Assembly (NCBI GenBank): GCA_030607815.1
Contig: JAUWJG010000007.1
Span: forward strand, 1-18,508
DNA: 18,508 bases
Direction: 5' to 3'
Source of the DNA: Candidatus Bathyarchaeota archaeon
Lineage (GTDB): Archaea > Thermoproteota > Bathyarchaeia > RBG-16-48-13 > GCA-020355125
In this document: positions 1-7,226 of the stretch, one piece after another
Numbering within the stretch: position 1 is the stretch's first letter
How the letters are laid out: every line of letters starts with the position of its first letter
Notes under the pieces: model-generated
Database searches by the model: none
What the model was told of the DNA's origin: nothing
What the model saw: the letters and a program-made list of their open reading frames with translations, nothing else
Position numbers and translations under genes: made by a program

Positions 1-219
1 AATTATTGAGAACCAAAGTCCTCCCGCAGGAGATAACCATTTTCGACGAAGTCTGCCGCGCCCATTGCTCTGTTTTTCAGATATAACAACAGTTCCAGCT
101 TCAACTCCTTTAGATGCCAATTCCTTTGCTATATCATTTGTTGAATGTATATTTTTAAAAAGAAAGAGTTTTTTTCCCATAAATTGGGTTTTCAAACCCT
201 GTTTGATCTTTTTCGTCAT
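1..219 (-). CDS. birA: Biotin-protein ligase, N-terminal part (cut by window edge)
   Basis: The enzyme activates biotin with ATP and attaches it to the lysine of a biotin carrier protein. The minus strand reads 73 codons from ATG at 219 to the edge. Visible family motifs are STNDIAKELA (about residues 26-35), GTVVISEKQSNGRGR (42-56, the biotinyl-AMP-binding segment) and the following RKW.SPAGGLWFS. The ligase domain begins almost at the N-terminus, so there is no helix-turn-helix domain: this is a mono-functional ligase, not a repressor of the bacterial BirA type. A good ribosome site (GAGGAG, 228-233) sits 8 bases before the ATG. It is divergent from bioY and near the biotin carrier protein it presumably modifies. 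The catalytic core beyond residue 73 lies outside the window. Confidence 0.93.
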   Translation of the reverse strand, partial: MTKKIKQGLKTQFMGKKLFLFKNIHSTNDIAKELASKGVEAGTVVISEKQSNGRGRLRRKWLSPAGGLWFSII

Positions 220-328
220 CAATTAAACTCCTCTAATTAAGTTTAAAAATTTATACTAATACATTTATCTTTAAACATAATTTCGTTTATGAACATTAAT
301 CAAAATGAATCGTTTTTGAGTAAAAAGG

Positions 329-337
329 CTTAAAAAA
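329..337 (+). promoter_or_regulatory. Probable TATA box for bioY
   Basis: CTTAAAAAA, preceded by AAAGG, is centred about 26 bases before the bioY ATG at 359. That is the usual archaeal TATA-to-start distance and implies a leaderless mRNA. No Shine-Dalgarno motif precedes the ATG, which agrees with this. Inferred from spacing only. Confidence 0.45.
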
Positions 338-358
338 GAATGAGAATAAGTTGATTAT

Positions 359-892
359 ATGATAACGATTAAGCCTTTAGATATAGTCACAATTGCCTTA
401 TTTTCTGCTTTGACAGCAATTGGAGCTTACATTTATATTCCCTTACCTTTCAGCGAGGTACCAATCACGCTACAAACAATGTTCACTTACTTAGCAGGAG
501 CGGTTTTAGGCGGTTATTTCGGAGCCTTAAGTCAAATGATTTATCTTCTCATAGGCGTGGTGGGATTGCCTATTTTCGCTGGAGGAGGTTCAGGTCTTTC
601 AGTATTAATCGGTCCAAGTGGTGGTTACTTAATTGGATTTATCATTGCCGCGTTTGTTATCGGTGAACTTAAGAAATTAAAAAAAGGATTCGTGTGGTTA
701 TTTATCTACATGGTTGTTGGCAATATCATAATATATATTTTGGGAGTTGTTCAGTTGATGAATTGGACAAGGATCAGCCTAAATCAAGCTATTGTTATAG
801 GGGTTTTACCGTTTATCTTTGGAGACATAATAAAGATTTTGCTTGCGACATATATTACTCAACGTGTCGAAAAGGCATTTCCAAATCTGTAA
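359..892 (+). CDS. bioY: BioY biotin transporter (ECF S-component)
   Basis: A 177-residue integral membrane protein that binds and imports biotin. The family signature is clear near the N-terminus: the IPLPFSEVPITLQTM segment (about residues 27-41), then AGAVLGG, the L.GVVGLPIFAGG stretch (about 64-77) and GPSGGYLIGF (about 86-95). About six hydrophobic segments span the protein, and the length is normal for BioY. No EcfA/EcfT energising genes lie nearby, so BioY either works alone or shares an ECF module encoded elsewhere. It sits between the biotin ligase gene and the biotin carrier gene, so the cell probably relies on imported biotin. The start at 359 appears leaderless. Confidence 0.95.
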   Translation: MITIKPLDIVTIALFSALTAIGAYIYIPLPFSEVPITLQTMFTYLAGAVLGGYFGALSQMIYLLIGVVGLPIFAGGGSGLSVLIGPSGGYLIGFIIAAFVIGELKKLKKGFVWLFIYMVVGNIIIYILGVVQLMNWTRISLNQAIVIGVLPFIFGDIIKILLATYITQRVEKAFPNL

Positions 893-976
893 CTTATATT
901 ATAAAAGGGGAAACGATAAGTGTAATAAAGATATTATTGAAAATGAGAGACTTATAATAAGATACAAGAGAGGATT

Positions 977-1330
977 GTGAAAAGTTCGATGACATTAGAA
1001 TTTGGATTAACTTTAACAGGTTTAGGGGTATTATCCATGTTTTCAGCCCTTGTAATCATTATAGTAGTCTGTGAGATATTGAAAAAAATGTTTAAAGAAC
1101 CAGAAACTGGTAATATTTCTCTAGAAATCCCCGATAAGAAAATTACTTTAGATAGGAAAATGATAAATATAGAAGAAGAAGCAAAAATTACCGCAGCAGT
1201 AATGGCTTACATGAATGATACATCAAATTTGTCTAAACGAATTATTACACTCAAAAGAGGTAGACAACCATTAATTTGGAATATTGCAAGTAGACTTGAA
1301 ATAGTTGAGTTGAGAAGGGGGGAAAATTGA
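977..1330 (+). CDS. mmdD: Small membrane subunit of biotin-dependent decarboxylase (OadG/MmdD-like)
   Basis: A short subunit with one N-terminal membrane helix (EFGLTLTGLGVLSMFSAL, continuing to about residue 35), typical of OadG/MmdD proteins that hold the decarboxylase complex at the membrane. A soluble charged C-terminal region follows, including an EEEAKITAAVMAYM stretch resembling the family's alanine-rich C-terminal helix. The start is ambiguous. GTG at 977 has a purine-rich site (GAGAGG) very close before it. In-frame ATG at 989 gives the more usual MTLEFGL N-terminus and lies about 34 bases after a TATA-like CTTATAATA (951-959). The gene directly abuts the biotin carrier gene, so the two are co-expressed. 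Family assignment rests on the hydrophobic pattern plus context. Confidence 0.82.
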   Translation: MKSSMTLEFGLTLTGLGVLSMFSALVIIIVVCEILKKMFKEPETGNISLEIPDKKITLDRKMINIEEEAKITAAVMAYMNDTSNLSKRIITLKRGRQPLIWNIASRLEIVELRRGEN

Positions 1331-1726
1331 TTGAGGGAAAGAAAATTTAAGGTTACCATCGGAGACAAAACAGTCTTAGTTAAGGTTGAAGAGATCACGG
1401 AAGCAGAAGCATTAACTGTTCAAAGAACCCAAATTAAACCAAGGGTTGTAGAAAGAACAAATGAGGCACCAATGATAGCCATCACACAAGAGCCTAAACA
1501 AACACCAAGTGGAACAGGAGTAGTGAGAGCGCCAATACCTGGAGTGATTCTTTCAATAGAATGTAAAGTAGGAGATAAAGTTGAAGCAGGAGATATATTG
1601 TTAATGTTGGAAGCAATGAAAATGGAAAACGCTGTTTATGCACCTAAATCAGGTATAATTACGAAAATAGTTGTTTCCGAGAAACAAAACGTAAAGTATA
1701 GTGAAGTTTTACTGGAAATTAGTTAG
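1331..1726 (+). CDS. mmdC: Biotin carboxyl carrier protein of the decarboxylase
   Basis: 131 residues carrying biotin between the carboxyltransferase and the membrane decarboxylase subunit. A short N-terminal segment (1-25), a linker (about 26-60) and a C-terminal biotinyl domain (about 62-131) can be seen. The biotinylation motif EAMKMEN places the modified lysine at residue 97, 34 residues from the C-terminus as usual. The start is a TTG immediately after the preceding TGA, with a G-rich ribosome site at 1317-1322; no in-frame ATG occurs before residue 48, which would cut off the conserved N-terminal strand. The linker is short and lacks the long Ala-Pro runs of many bacterial homologues. 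It is the presumed target of the biotin ligase at the left edge. Confidence 0.95.
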   Translation: MRERKFKVTIGDKTVLVKVEEITEAEALTVQRTQIKPRVVERTNEAPMIAITQEPKQTPSGTGVVRAPIPGVILSIECKVGDKVEAGDILLMLEAMKMENAVYAPKSGIITKIVVSEKQNVKYSEVLLEIS

Positions 1727-1747
1727 CTCTCAATGTGATGCTAAGAT

Positions 1748-2836
1748 ATGCTGAGTGATTATTTTGGCAATGTTGTAATGATAAGTATAGGATGCTTACT
1801 CATCTACCTTGCCATAAAGAAGGAGTACGAACCACTCTTATTAATTCCAATAGGTTTTGGAGCCATAATGGTTAACATACCCTTTTCGGGACTCATGGAA
1901 GAGGGAGGTATTTTTCGACTTATTTATGAGCTGGGTATATTAAGTGAGTTATTTCCAATTTTAATTTTTATAGGAATCGGTGCTATGACTGATTTCGGTT
2001 CTCTTCTGGAACGTCCATGGCTTATGTTACTTGCTATACCTGCACATTTAGGTATCTTTATAGCATTCTTCGCTGCTTTAGGCTTGGGATTTAATCCATT
2101 AGAGGCATCAACAATTGGAATATTAGGTGCCATGGACGGGCCTACAGCTATATTTGTCGCATCCAAATATGCACCACACTTACTTGCACCGATTACGGTT
2201 TGTGCATATTCATACATTGCATCCATACCCATCATTCAAATTCCAATAAGTAAGTTGCTTACAACACGCAAAGAAAGGTTAATCCGAATGGAGTATAAAC
2301 CACGATCTTATCCTAGGGCTGTTCGAATAATATTCCCAATAGCTGTAACGTTGATAACGGGTATTATAGCACCAGCTGGGGTTCCACTCATGGGAGCTCT
2401 TATGTTTGGTAACTTTTTGAAAGAAAGCGGAGTCGTCAATAGACTTTCTAAGACAGCGGAAAATGAAATATCAAATATTTCAACATTACTCATGGGGTTG
2501 ACTATTGGTGGAACAATGATGGCGGATCAATTTTTAAGATTTGAAACGTTATTAATATTTGGTTTAGGTCTACTAGCTTTTATCTCAGCCCTCACTCTCG
2601 GAATCTTATCTGCGAAAATTGCATGCGTTCTTACTAAAGGTAAAATAAACCCATTAATCGGTGCAACAGCAGTATCAGCGTTTCCAATGGCAGCTAGAAC
2701 AGCACATATGATAGCAAGGGAGGAAGACCCAGATAATTGGTTACTAATGCAAGCGATGGCAGTTAATGCAGGAGGTCAAATAGCTTCAGTGGTAGTTGGA
2801 GGAGTAGTTTTAACATATGTTGCACTCCTATTATGA
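1748..2836 (+). CDS. mmdB: Sodium-pumping decarboxylase beta subunit (OadB/MmdB family)
   Basis: The 362-residue membrane subunit decarboxylates carboxybiotin and couples this to Na+ export. Hallmarks in order: LLIPIGFGAIMVNIP (31-45), FIGIGAMTDFG (74-84), GAMDGPTAIFVAS (127-139) with Asp130 at the position of the essential Na+-site aspartate of the family, and the ITVCAYSYIASIPIIQ segment (149-164). A glycine-rich LLMGLTIGGTM follows. About ten hydrophobic segments are visible and the length is typical. Decarboxylases have this subunit while soluble biotin carboxylases do not, so its presence argues that the island encodes a decarboxylase pump. It starts 21 bases after the biotin carrier stop. 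The gene ends 33 bases from the convergent carboxyltransferase stop. Confidence 0.95.
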   Translation: MLSDYFGNVVMISIGCLLIYLAIKKEYEPLLLIPIGFGAIMVNIPFSGLMEEGGIFRLIYELGILSELFPILIFIGIGAMTDFGSLLERPWLMLLAIPAHLGIFIAFFAALGLGFNPLEASTIGILGAMDGPTAIFVASKYAPHLLAPITVCAYSYIASIPIIQIPISKLLTTRKERLIRMEYKPRSYPRAVRIIFPIAVTLITGIIAPAGVPLMGALMFGNFLKESGVVNRLSKTAENEISNISTLLMGLTIGGTMMADQFLRFETLLIFGLGLLAFISALTLGILSAKIACVLTKGKINPLIGATAVSAFPMAARTAHMIAREEDPDNWLLMQAMAVNAGGQIASVVVGGVVLTYVALLL

Positions 2837-2869
2837 GGATTTCACACTCTTTCAGAGCTGACACCATTT

Positions 2870-4420
2870 TTACATAGGCACATTTCCATGTTTTATTCGC
2901 GGTCGTGGTTGTATACTTCTCTTACTCATCAGGGCATCCAAGGCTCTAATTAGATGTGATCTCGTTTCTCGAGGATCAATAACTTGATCGATAAAGCCTT
3001 TTGAAGCTGAAACATAAGGATTAGCAAACTTCTCTCTAAATTCCTTAATACGATTTTCTCTATATTCTTCTGGTTTTTCTGCTTCAGCAATTTTTTTTCG
3101 AAAGATTATATTGACAGCTCCTTCTGGACCCATAACGGATATCTGAGCAGTTGGCCAAGCAAAGACAATGTCAGCCCTTAAACTTTTACTGCACATAGCA
3201 ATGTATCCACCGCCATAAGCCTTACGAAGAACTACAGTAATTTTTGGTACCGTAGCTTCTGAATACGCATATATGACCTTAGCTCCATGTCTTATTATTC
3301 CCCAGTGCTCTTGTCTAATACCGGGTAAGTATCCAGGTACATCAACAAAAGTAAGTAAGGGTATGTTAAATGCATCACAAAATCTAACAAAACGAGCGAT
3401 CTTATCAGAAGCATTCACATCTAAACAACCAGCAGATACAATAGGTTGATTCGCAATAACTCCAATAGAACGGCCATTCAATCGAGCAAAGCCAACTACT
3501 ACGTTTGGCGCATATAACTTATACATTTCAAAAAAAGTATTTGAATCCAAAACTCGATTGAGAATATTGTACATATTATAAGTCTTTCTTGGATTTGTAG
3601 GAATAATATTCAATAACTCTGAATCGGATAGTACTTCTGCGTTAAGATTTACAGTAATTCTTGGAGGTTCTTCTAAATTGTTAGAAGGGAGGTAACTTAG
3701 GAGTTTCTTGACGGCTTCTAAACATTTTTCGTCGTTCTCTGCAATGTAACTAGTGACACCGCTAATCTGTGCATGGGTTAGAGCCCCACCAAGTTGCTCT
3801 GAAGTAATTTCCTCACCAGTTACTGTTTTGATAACGTTTGGTCCTGTGATAAACATGTTACTTGTTCCATTAACCATAAATATGAAATCCATTAATGCAG
3901 GAGAATATACAGCGCCCCCCGCACAAGGTCCCATAATAATAACTATTTGTGGAATAGCACCAGATGCCATCACATTTCTATAAAAAATTTCACCATAACC
4001 ATTAAGAGAAGAGACCCCTTCTTGAATTCTAGCACCACCTGAATCGTTTAATCCAATAATTGGAGCTCCCATTTTCAGTGCTAAATCCATAACCTTACAT
4101 ATTTTTTTAGCGTGCATTTCGCCAAGAGATCCACCGATAAAAGTAAAGTCTTGAGAGTAAACATATACTAATCTACTATCTATTGTCCCGTAACCAGTTA
4201 CTACGCCGTCACCGAGTACTTTTCTCTTTTCAATTCCAAAATCTGTACATTGATGGACAACAAAGGCATCAAGTTCAACGAAGCTATCGGGATCTAATAG
4301 TATTTGTAGTCTCTCGCGAGCTGTTAGCTTTCCTTTTTGATGTTGCCGCTCAATCCTCTTTAATCCACCGCCCAACTTTGCATCATGCATTTTCTGTTTG
4401 AGTTCTTCAACTCTTTCCAT
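2870..4420 (-). CDS. mmdA: Carboxyltransferase alpha subunit, methylmalonyl-CoA decarboxylase / acyl-CoA carboxylase type
   Basis: This subunit transfers CO2 between an acyl-CoA and carrier-bound biotin. From ATG at 4420 it is 516 residues, the usual size of MmdA/PccB proteins. The family's N-terminal pattern (MERVEELKQ..., then KGKLTARERLQILLDPDSF) starts exactly there; an upstream in-frame ATG at 4477 adds 19 unlike, hydrophobic residues. Both crotonase-like halves are present: GGARIQEG (128-135) and GPCAGGAVYSPAL (164-176), then VPGYLPG (361-367) and YGGGYIAMCSK (402-412), with the oxyanion-hole glycines. Fold and length fit CoA-ester enzymes, not oxaloacetate decarboxylase. Methylmalonyl-CoA is the likeliest substrate but malonyl-, glutaconyl- or propionyl-CoA enzymes are close relatives. 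A TATA-like TAAAATAAATAT (4454-4465) lies upstream. It converges on the other subunits. Confidence 0.92.
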   Translation of the reverse strand: MERVEELKQKMHDAKLGGGLKRIERQHQKGKLTARERLQILLDPDSFVELDAFVVHQCTDFGIEKRKVLGDGVVTGYGTIDSRLVYVYSQDFTFIGGSLGEMHAKKICKVMDLALKMGAPIIGLNDSGGARIQEGVSSLNGYGEIFYRNVMASGAIPQIVIIMGPCAGGAVYSPALMDFIFMVNGTSNMFITGPNVIKTVTGEEITSEQLGGALTHAQISGVTSYIAENDEKCLEAVKKLLSYLPSNNLEEPPRITVNLNAEVLSDSELLNIIPTNPRKTYNMYNILNRVLDSNTFFEMYKLYAPNVVVGFARLNGRSIGVIANQPIVSAGCLDVNASDKIARFVRFCDAFNIPLLTFVDVPGYLPGIRQEHWGIIRHGAKVIYAYSEATVPKITVVLRKAYGGGYIAMCSKSLRADIVFAWPTAQISVMGPEGAVNIIFRKKIAEAEKPEEYRENRIKEFREKFANPYVSASKGFIDQVIDPRETRSHLIRALDALMSKRSIQPRPRIKHGNVPM

Positions 4421-4652
4421 ATTATTCACTACGTTATCTGTAATAGATAACACTAAAATAAATATCTTCCAATTCATTAAGAAAAAATATTTTTTGTCAG
4501 ATGTTGTTTATTGTTTTCAAAAGAATAAACCGTACCCCTTCGACTTCAAATATTATTTATTTTACAGAAAAAAGAGGTTAGAATCTAATATGAATTATAT
4601 CAATTTATTTTAAAAAAAACATTAAAGTTAGAAGAACCTATATATTTTATCA

Positions 4653-4880
4653 ATGCAAAGGAGATATGAACTACATAACTCTCTTGAAGGTAAAAGTATA
4701 GAAGCTATTAGATACCTCAAAGAGTTAAAAGCCTCAGAAGGAATAACTACCAAAGAAATATGTTTTGTTTTTGGTCAATACGATGCTGCATACGTTTTTG
4801 AAGTAATTAATAATAAAATAGCTTTAAACTTCATCATTGAAATAGGCTTCGCTACAAAATACATAGTTGAGACTGGGTAG
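4653..4880 (+). CDS. GYD-domain protein with apparent frameshift near the N-terminus
   Basis: The frame open from ATG 4653 encodes 75 residues. Its second half, ICFVFGQYDAAYVFEV and on to IVETG, matches the GYD family (small ferredoxin-like-fold proteins of unknown role). Its first 12 residues (MQRRYELHNSLE) do not look like the family. A second ATG at 4666, directly after a strong AAAGGAGAT ribosome site, reads MNYITLLKVKV before TAG at 4699-4701; YITLLK is the expected first GYD strand. Adding one A to the AAAA run at 4692-4695 would join both into a normal, slightly short GYD protein. A TATA-like CTATATATTTT (4638-4648) also fits a start near 4666 better than 4653. It may be a pseudogene, a sequence error or a slippage site. 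Confidence 0.6.
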   Translation: MQRRYELHNSLEGKSIEAIRYLKELKASEGITTKEICFVFGQYDAAYVFEVINNKIALNFIIEIGFATKYIVETG

Positions 4881-4919
4881 CGATCTCCAATAAGGGAAAC
4901 GAAGATAGGAGGGAGAGAT

Positions 4920-5165
4920 ATGAAAAAAATAGGAGAAATAACCCATTACTTCTCAAAAATAGGAGTAGCCATCATCCAATTAAGAGGCGCCTTATCGATT
5001 GGAGAAAAAATCCTCATAAAGGGTACAACTACCCATATAGAGCAAGATGTAACTTCAATGCAGATAGAGCAAAAAGACATAATTAAAGCCAAGAGAGGTC
5101 AAAACATCGGACTTAAAGTTGATGGTAAAGTAAGGAAGAAAGATAATGTGTACAGGATATCCTAG
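4920..5165 (+). CDS. Small EF-Tu domain-2-like beta-barrel protein
   Basis: 81 residues resembling the stand-alone proteins annotated in archaea as translation elongation factor-like. The pattern IGEITHYFSKIGVAIIQL, then GALSIGEKILIKG, a T..EQ.V.SMQIE segment and AKRGQNIGLKV is that of the second, beta-barrel domain of EF-Tu-type GTPases, which in the full factors contacts tRNA or the ribosome. There is no G domain, so it cannot bind GTP by itself; similar domains also occur at the C-terminus of U32 peptidases. Its partner is unknown. The start is firm: AGGAGGGAGAG lies just before the ATG at 4920. It follows the GYD gene by 39 bases. Confidence 0.75.
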   Translation: MKKIGEITHYFSKIGVAIIQLRGALSIGEKILIKGTTTHIEQDVTSMQIEQKDIIKAKRGQNIGLKVDGKVRKKDNVYRIS

Positions 5166-5586
5166 GTACCGAAAAACAGGTTAATATACGTAATAGAAAA
5201 ACATCACACGAAGTTACTCTCATAAAGTCAGAATTTGGAATGTTTAAGAGAAATAATAATATTCGGTTAAAAGAGAACTGCTTGTGAACATATGTCCATT
5301 GTTTTCTTCTATCGGAGTAACCTTCATCCGAACCGGAATCGTGCAAAGTCTCATTTCGATCATAATTAATTTGATTCCCATAATCGATGTAGAAAAAATG
5401 TCGTTGAAACATTTATACATCTACAAGAGAAAAGGATTAGTCTTTACTACCTCATCCAGCGTAATAATTAGTGTAATTATTTACTTTTTTAAGATATTCT
5501 TGTTCTGATTTATCATTAAAAGATATTTGTTTGTTTATGAAAATCTTTTACATCAAAGAAAAGGGGAAACTGGTGAAATAAAGAAA
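5166..5586. other. Stretch of about 420 bp without a convincing gene
   Basis: I see no tRNA, recognisable protein or repeat array here. A nested inverted repeat spans 5388-5425: outer arms TGTAGA/TCTACA (5388-5393 and 5420-5425) and inner arms AAATGT/ACATTT (5396-5401 and 5409-5414) with a 7-base loop. It could fold in RNA, but it is A+T-rich and may be chance. A TATA-like CATTTATAC overlaps its right side. In other archaea rps15 and a RecJ-like gene often sit upstream of pcc1 and rps3ae; neither is seen here. Confidence 0.5.
5284..5508 (+). CDS. Doubtful small hydrophobic open frame
   Basis: A 74-codon frame from GTG 5284 with two hydrophobic stretches (about residues 12-35 and 57-74) that could be membrane helices. 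I do not recognise it. It has no ribosome site, starts with GTG, contains no conserved motif I know, and such low-complexity isoleucine-rich frames arise easily in A+T-rich spacers. It also overlaps the inverted repeat at 5388-5425. Kept only because the gap around it is otherwise empty. Confidence 0.12.
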   Translation: MNICPLFSSIGVTFIRTGIVQSLISIIINLIPIIDVEKMSLKHLYIYKRKGLVFTTSSSVIISVIIYFFKIFLF

Positions 5587-6480
5587 ATGAAAATGGTTGT
5601 CTTCGATCTCGATGGTGTCTTAGTAGATATTGACAGTAGTTGGAAAATGATTCATAAAGCCTTTGGTGTTGATAATGAAGTAAACTTCCAGAAACATCTG
5701 AAGAAGGAAATTGATTTTGAAGAGTTCATGAGATCTGACATTCGACTATGGAATAAACCTAAAATAGATAAAATTAAGAAGATTCTTAATAGAGCACCCT
5801 TAATGTCGGGCGCTATTGAGACCGTGAAGGAACTAAAAAAGGCCGGGTATAAGATTGCAATTATCAGTAGCGGAATATCAATACTTGCTGAGCGAGTGAA
5901 AGAAGAGCTTGGAATAGATTACGCCTATTCTAACAAACTACTTGTTGGAAGTGATGGAAGACTGACAGGTGAAGGGGTGGAAGAGGTCTCTTTATTGAAA
6001 AAAAATATTGTCTTAAAAAAAATGAGTGAAACTGAGGGAATAGATAGTAAACAGTGTGTAACTATTGGAGACAGTAAATATGACATTCCTCTCTTTATAA
6101 ATTCTGGGCTAAGTATAGCGTTTAATCCTAAAGATGACTTAGTTAGAGAAGCTGCAGATTTAGTAATAGAAGGGACTGATTTAAGAAAAATATTACCATG
6201 GCTCTCAAATAAGAGGGAGATTACCAAGACAGAACTTTATTTCATTTATTCAAGTATTAAGAGGGCAAAATCAATCGTTAGATCAATAGCCCCAGATAAT
6301 TTAAAAACACCTTTTGGTTTAATTATTAAAACAAGAAGAGATGTAAGAAGAGTTGCAGTTAAAATAGTAACGATAAAAGGGGTTGAAACGCTTCTCTCAA
6401 CAATAAATGATCTTTTATCGTGTATTCAGATCGCGGAAGAAGTGTTAAACATTGTTGAAGGAAACACTTTAGGAGGGTAA
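5587..6480 (+). CDS. HAD phosphatase (SerB-like) fused to a Pcc1/KEOPS domain
   Basis: From ATG 5587 the protein has 297 residues. Residues 1 to about 206 form a HAD phosphatase of the phosphoserine-phosphatase type: FDLDGVL with Asp7 and Asp9, AIISSG (111-116), and GDSKYD (161-166) for Mg2+. Residues about 211-292 resemble Pcc1, the dimerising subunit of KEOPS, which makes the t6A base of tRNAs: IKRAKSIVRSIAPDN, two strands, then the Pcc1-like STINDLLSCIQIAEEV helix. The frame is unbroken and the linker has no start codon, so this is one fused protein. Pcc1 genes commonly precede rps3ae in archaea, as here, which supports the domain call. The start is set by an archaeal GGTGA site at 5572-5576; an in-frame TTG at 5527 would add 20 non-family residues. 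The HAD substrate is unknown. Confidence 0.82.
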   Translation: MKMVVFDLDGVLVDIDSSWKMIHKAFGVDNEVNFQKHLKKEIDFEEFMRSDIRLWNKPKIDKIKKILNRAPLMSGAIETVKELKKAGYKIAIISSGISILAERVKEELGIDYAYSNKLLVGSDGRLTGEGVEEVSLLKKNIVLKKMSETEGIDSKQCVTIGDSKYDIPLFINSGLSIAFNPKDDLVREAADLVIEGTDLRKILPWLSNKREITKTELYFIYSSIKRAKSIVRSIAPDNLKTPFGLIIKTRRDVRRVAVKIVTIKGVETLLSTINDLLSCIQIAEEVLNIVEGNTLGG

Positions 6481-6483
6481 ACC

Positions 6484-6491
6484 TTTTTAAA
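6484..6491 (+). promoter_or_regulatory. Probable TATA box for rps3ae
   Basis: TTTTTAAA lies 4 bases after the fusion-gene stop. Transcription starting about 26 bases downstream (near 6514) would leave a roughly 29-base leader containing the GAGGGG ribosome site at 6531-6536. Inferred from position only; read-through from the upstream gene is also possible. Confidence 0.4.
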
Positions 6492-6542
6492 CCGTAACAG
6501 TTAGTTCATCTGCACTAACATCAAACAGTTGAGGGGAAATAC

Positions 6543-7172
6543 TTGCCAAGGAGAAGAAGAAGAAAAATTCAAGATAAATGGAGAATGAAAACTTGGTATA
6601 ATATTCAGAGCCCTTCATATTTTGGGGAAGCCTATATAGGCTCAGCACCTTGTAGTAGTCCAGATAAAATGATTGGACGAGTCGTTGCAAAAACTCTATA
6701 TGATCTTACAGACGATTTTGCCCACCAACATTTAAAACTTTTTTTCAAGATTACTGAGGTTAATGGGAATGACTGCTCTACAATTTTTAAGGGACATGAA
6801 TATTCCAGGGAATATCTAAGAGGGCTTGTCAGAAGGAGAAGCACGAGGATTGATGATATACTAGATATTACAACAAAAGATGGATACAAAATGAGAGTGT
6901 CCAACGTAGTTCTCTCTTCTCATAAAGCTAGAACCTCCCAAGTTATCGCAGTTAGAAAAATTATTCAAAGAATTGCGAGGGAAAAAGCAGAAAATTTAAC
7001 ATTCGAACAGTTTGTTCGAGAAGCGGTTTTAGGAAAGATAGCTTCTGACATGTACAATGAAGCAAAGAATATAATACCCATCAGACATGTTGGAATAAGA
7101 AAGACAAAGTTACTTGCTTCACCTATAAAGAAGGAAATAGAAGAATCTGTAGAGGCTATACCTAAAGTTTAG
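6543..7172 (+). CDS. rps3ae: 30S ribosomal protein S3Ae (eS1)
   Basis: A small-subunit ribosomal protein found in archaea and eukaryotes, binding near the mRNA exit site. The 209-residue sequence has the conserved DKWRMKTWYNI...P.YFGE opening, IGRVVAKTLYDLTDDF (about residues 44-59), the LRGLVRRRSTRIDDI segment (about 93-107) and IIPIRHVGIRKTKL near the C-terminus. The start is TTG at 6543, set by GAGGGG at 6531-6536; the next ATG (residue 15) would remove the basic N-terminus. It follows the Pcc1 fusion by 62 bases. Confidence 0.96.
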   Translation: MPRRRRRKIQDKWRMKTWYNIQSPSYFGEAYIGSAPCSSPDKMIGRVVAKTLYDLTDDFAHQHLKLFFKITEVNGNDCSTIFKGHEYSREYLRGLVRRRSTRIDDILDITTKDGYKMRVSNVVLSSHKARTSQVIAVRKIIQRIAREKAENLTFEQFVREAVLGKIASDMYNEAKNIIPIRHVGIRKTKLLASPIKKEIEESVEAIPKV

Positions 7173-7226
7173 AAAAAATTAATTATCACCCTTTTCCTCT
7201 TAAATTATTTATATCCATTTTTTAAG

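Noticed and set aside
276..291. CATAA-TTTCGT-TTATG inverted repeat between birA and bioY as a biotin operator
   Set aside because: Arms of only 5 bp in A+T-rich DNA, and the ligase has no DNA-binding domain to use it.
694..957. 87-codon frame overlapping the end of bioY
   Set aside because: Most of it lies inside the clear bioY frame; no family pattern and no ribosome site.
4482..4496. A-run/T-run palindrome upstream of the carboxyltransferase gene
   Set aside because: Simple A6-T-type sequence expected by chance in this base composition.
3753..4613. Plus-strand frames opposite and upstream of the carboxyltransferase gene
   Set aside because: They are antisense to the well-supported carboxyltransferase or translate A+T-rich spacer; no motifs.
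5113..5412. 99-codon minus-strand frame
   Set aside because: It overlaps the end of the EF-like gene, has no recognised motif and reads as translated spacer.
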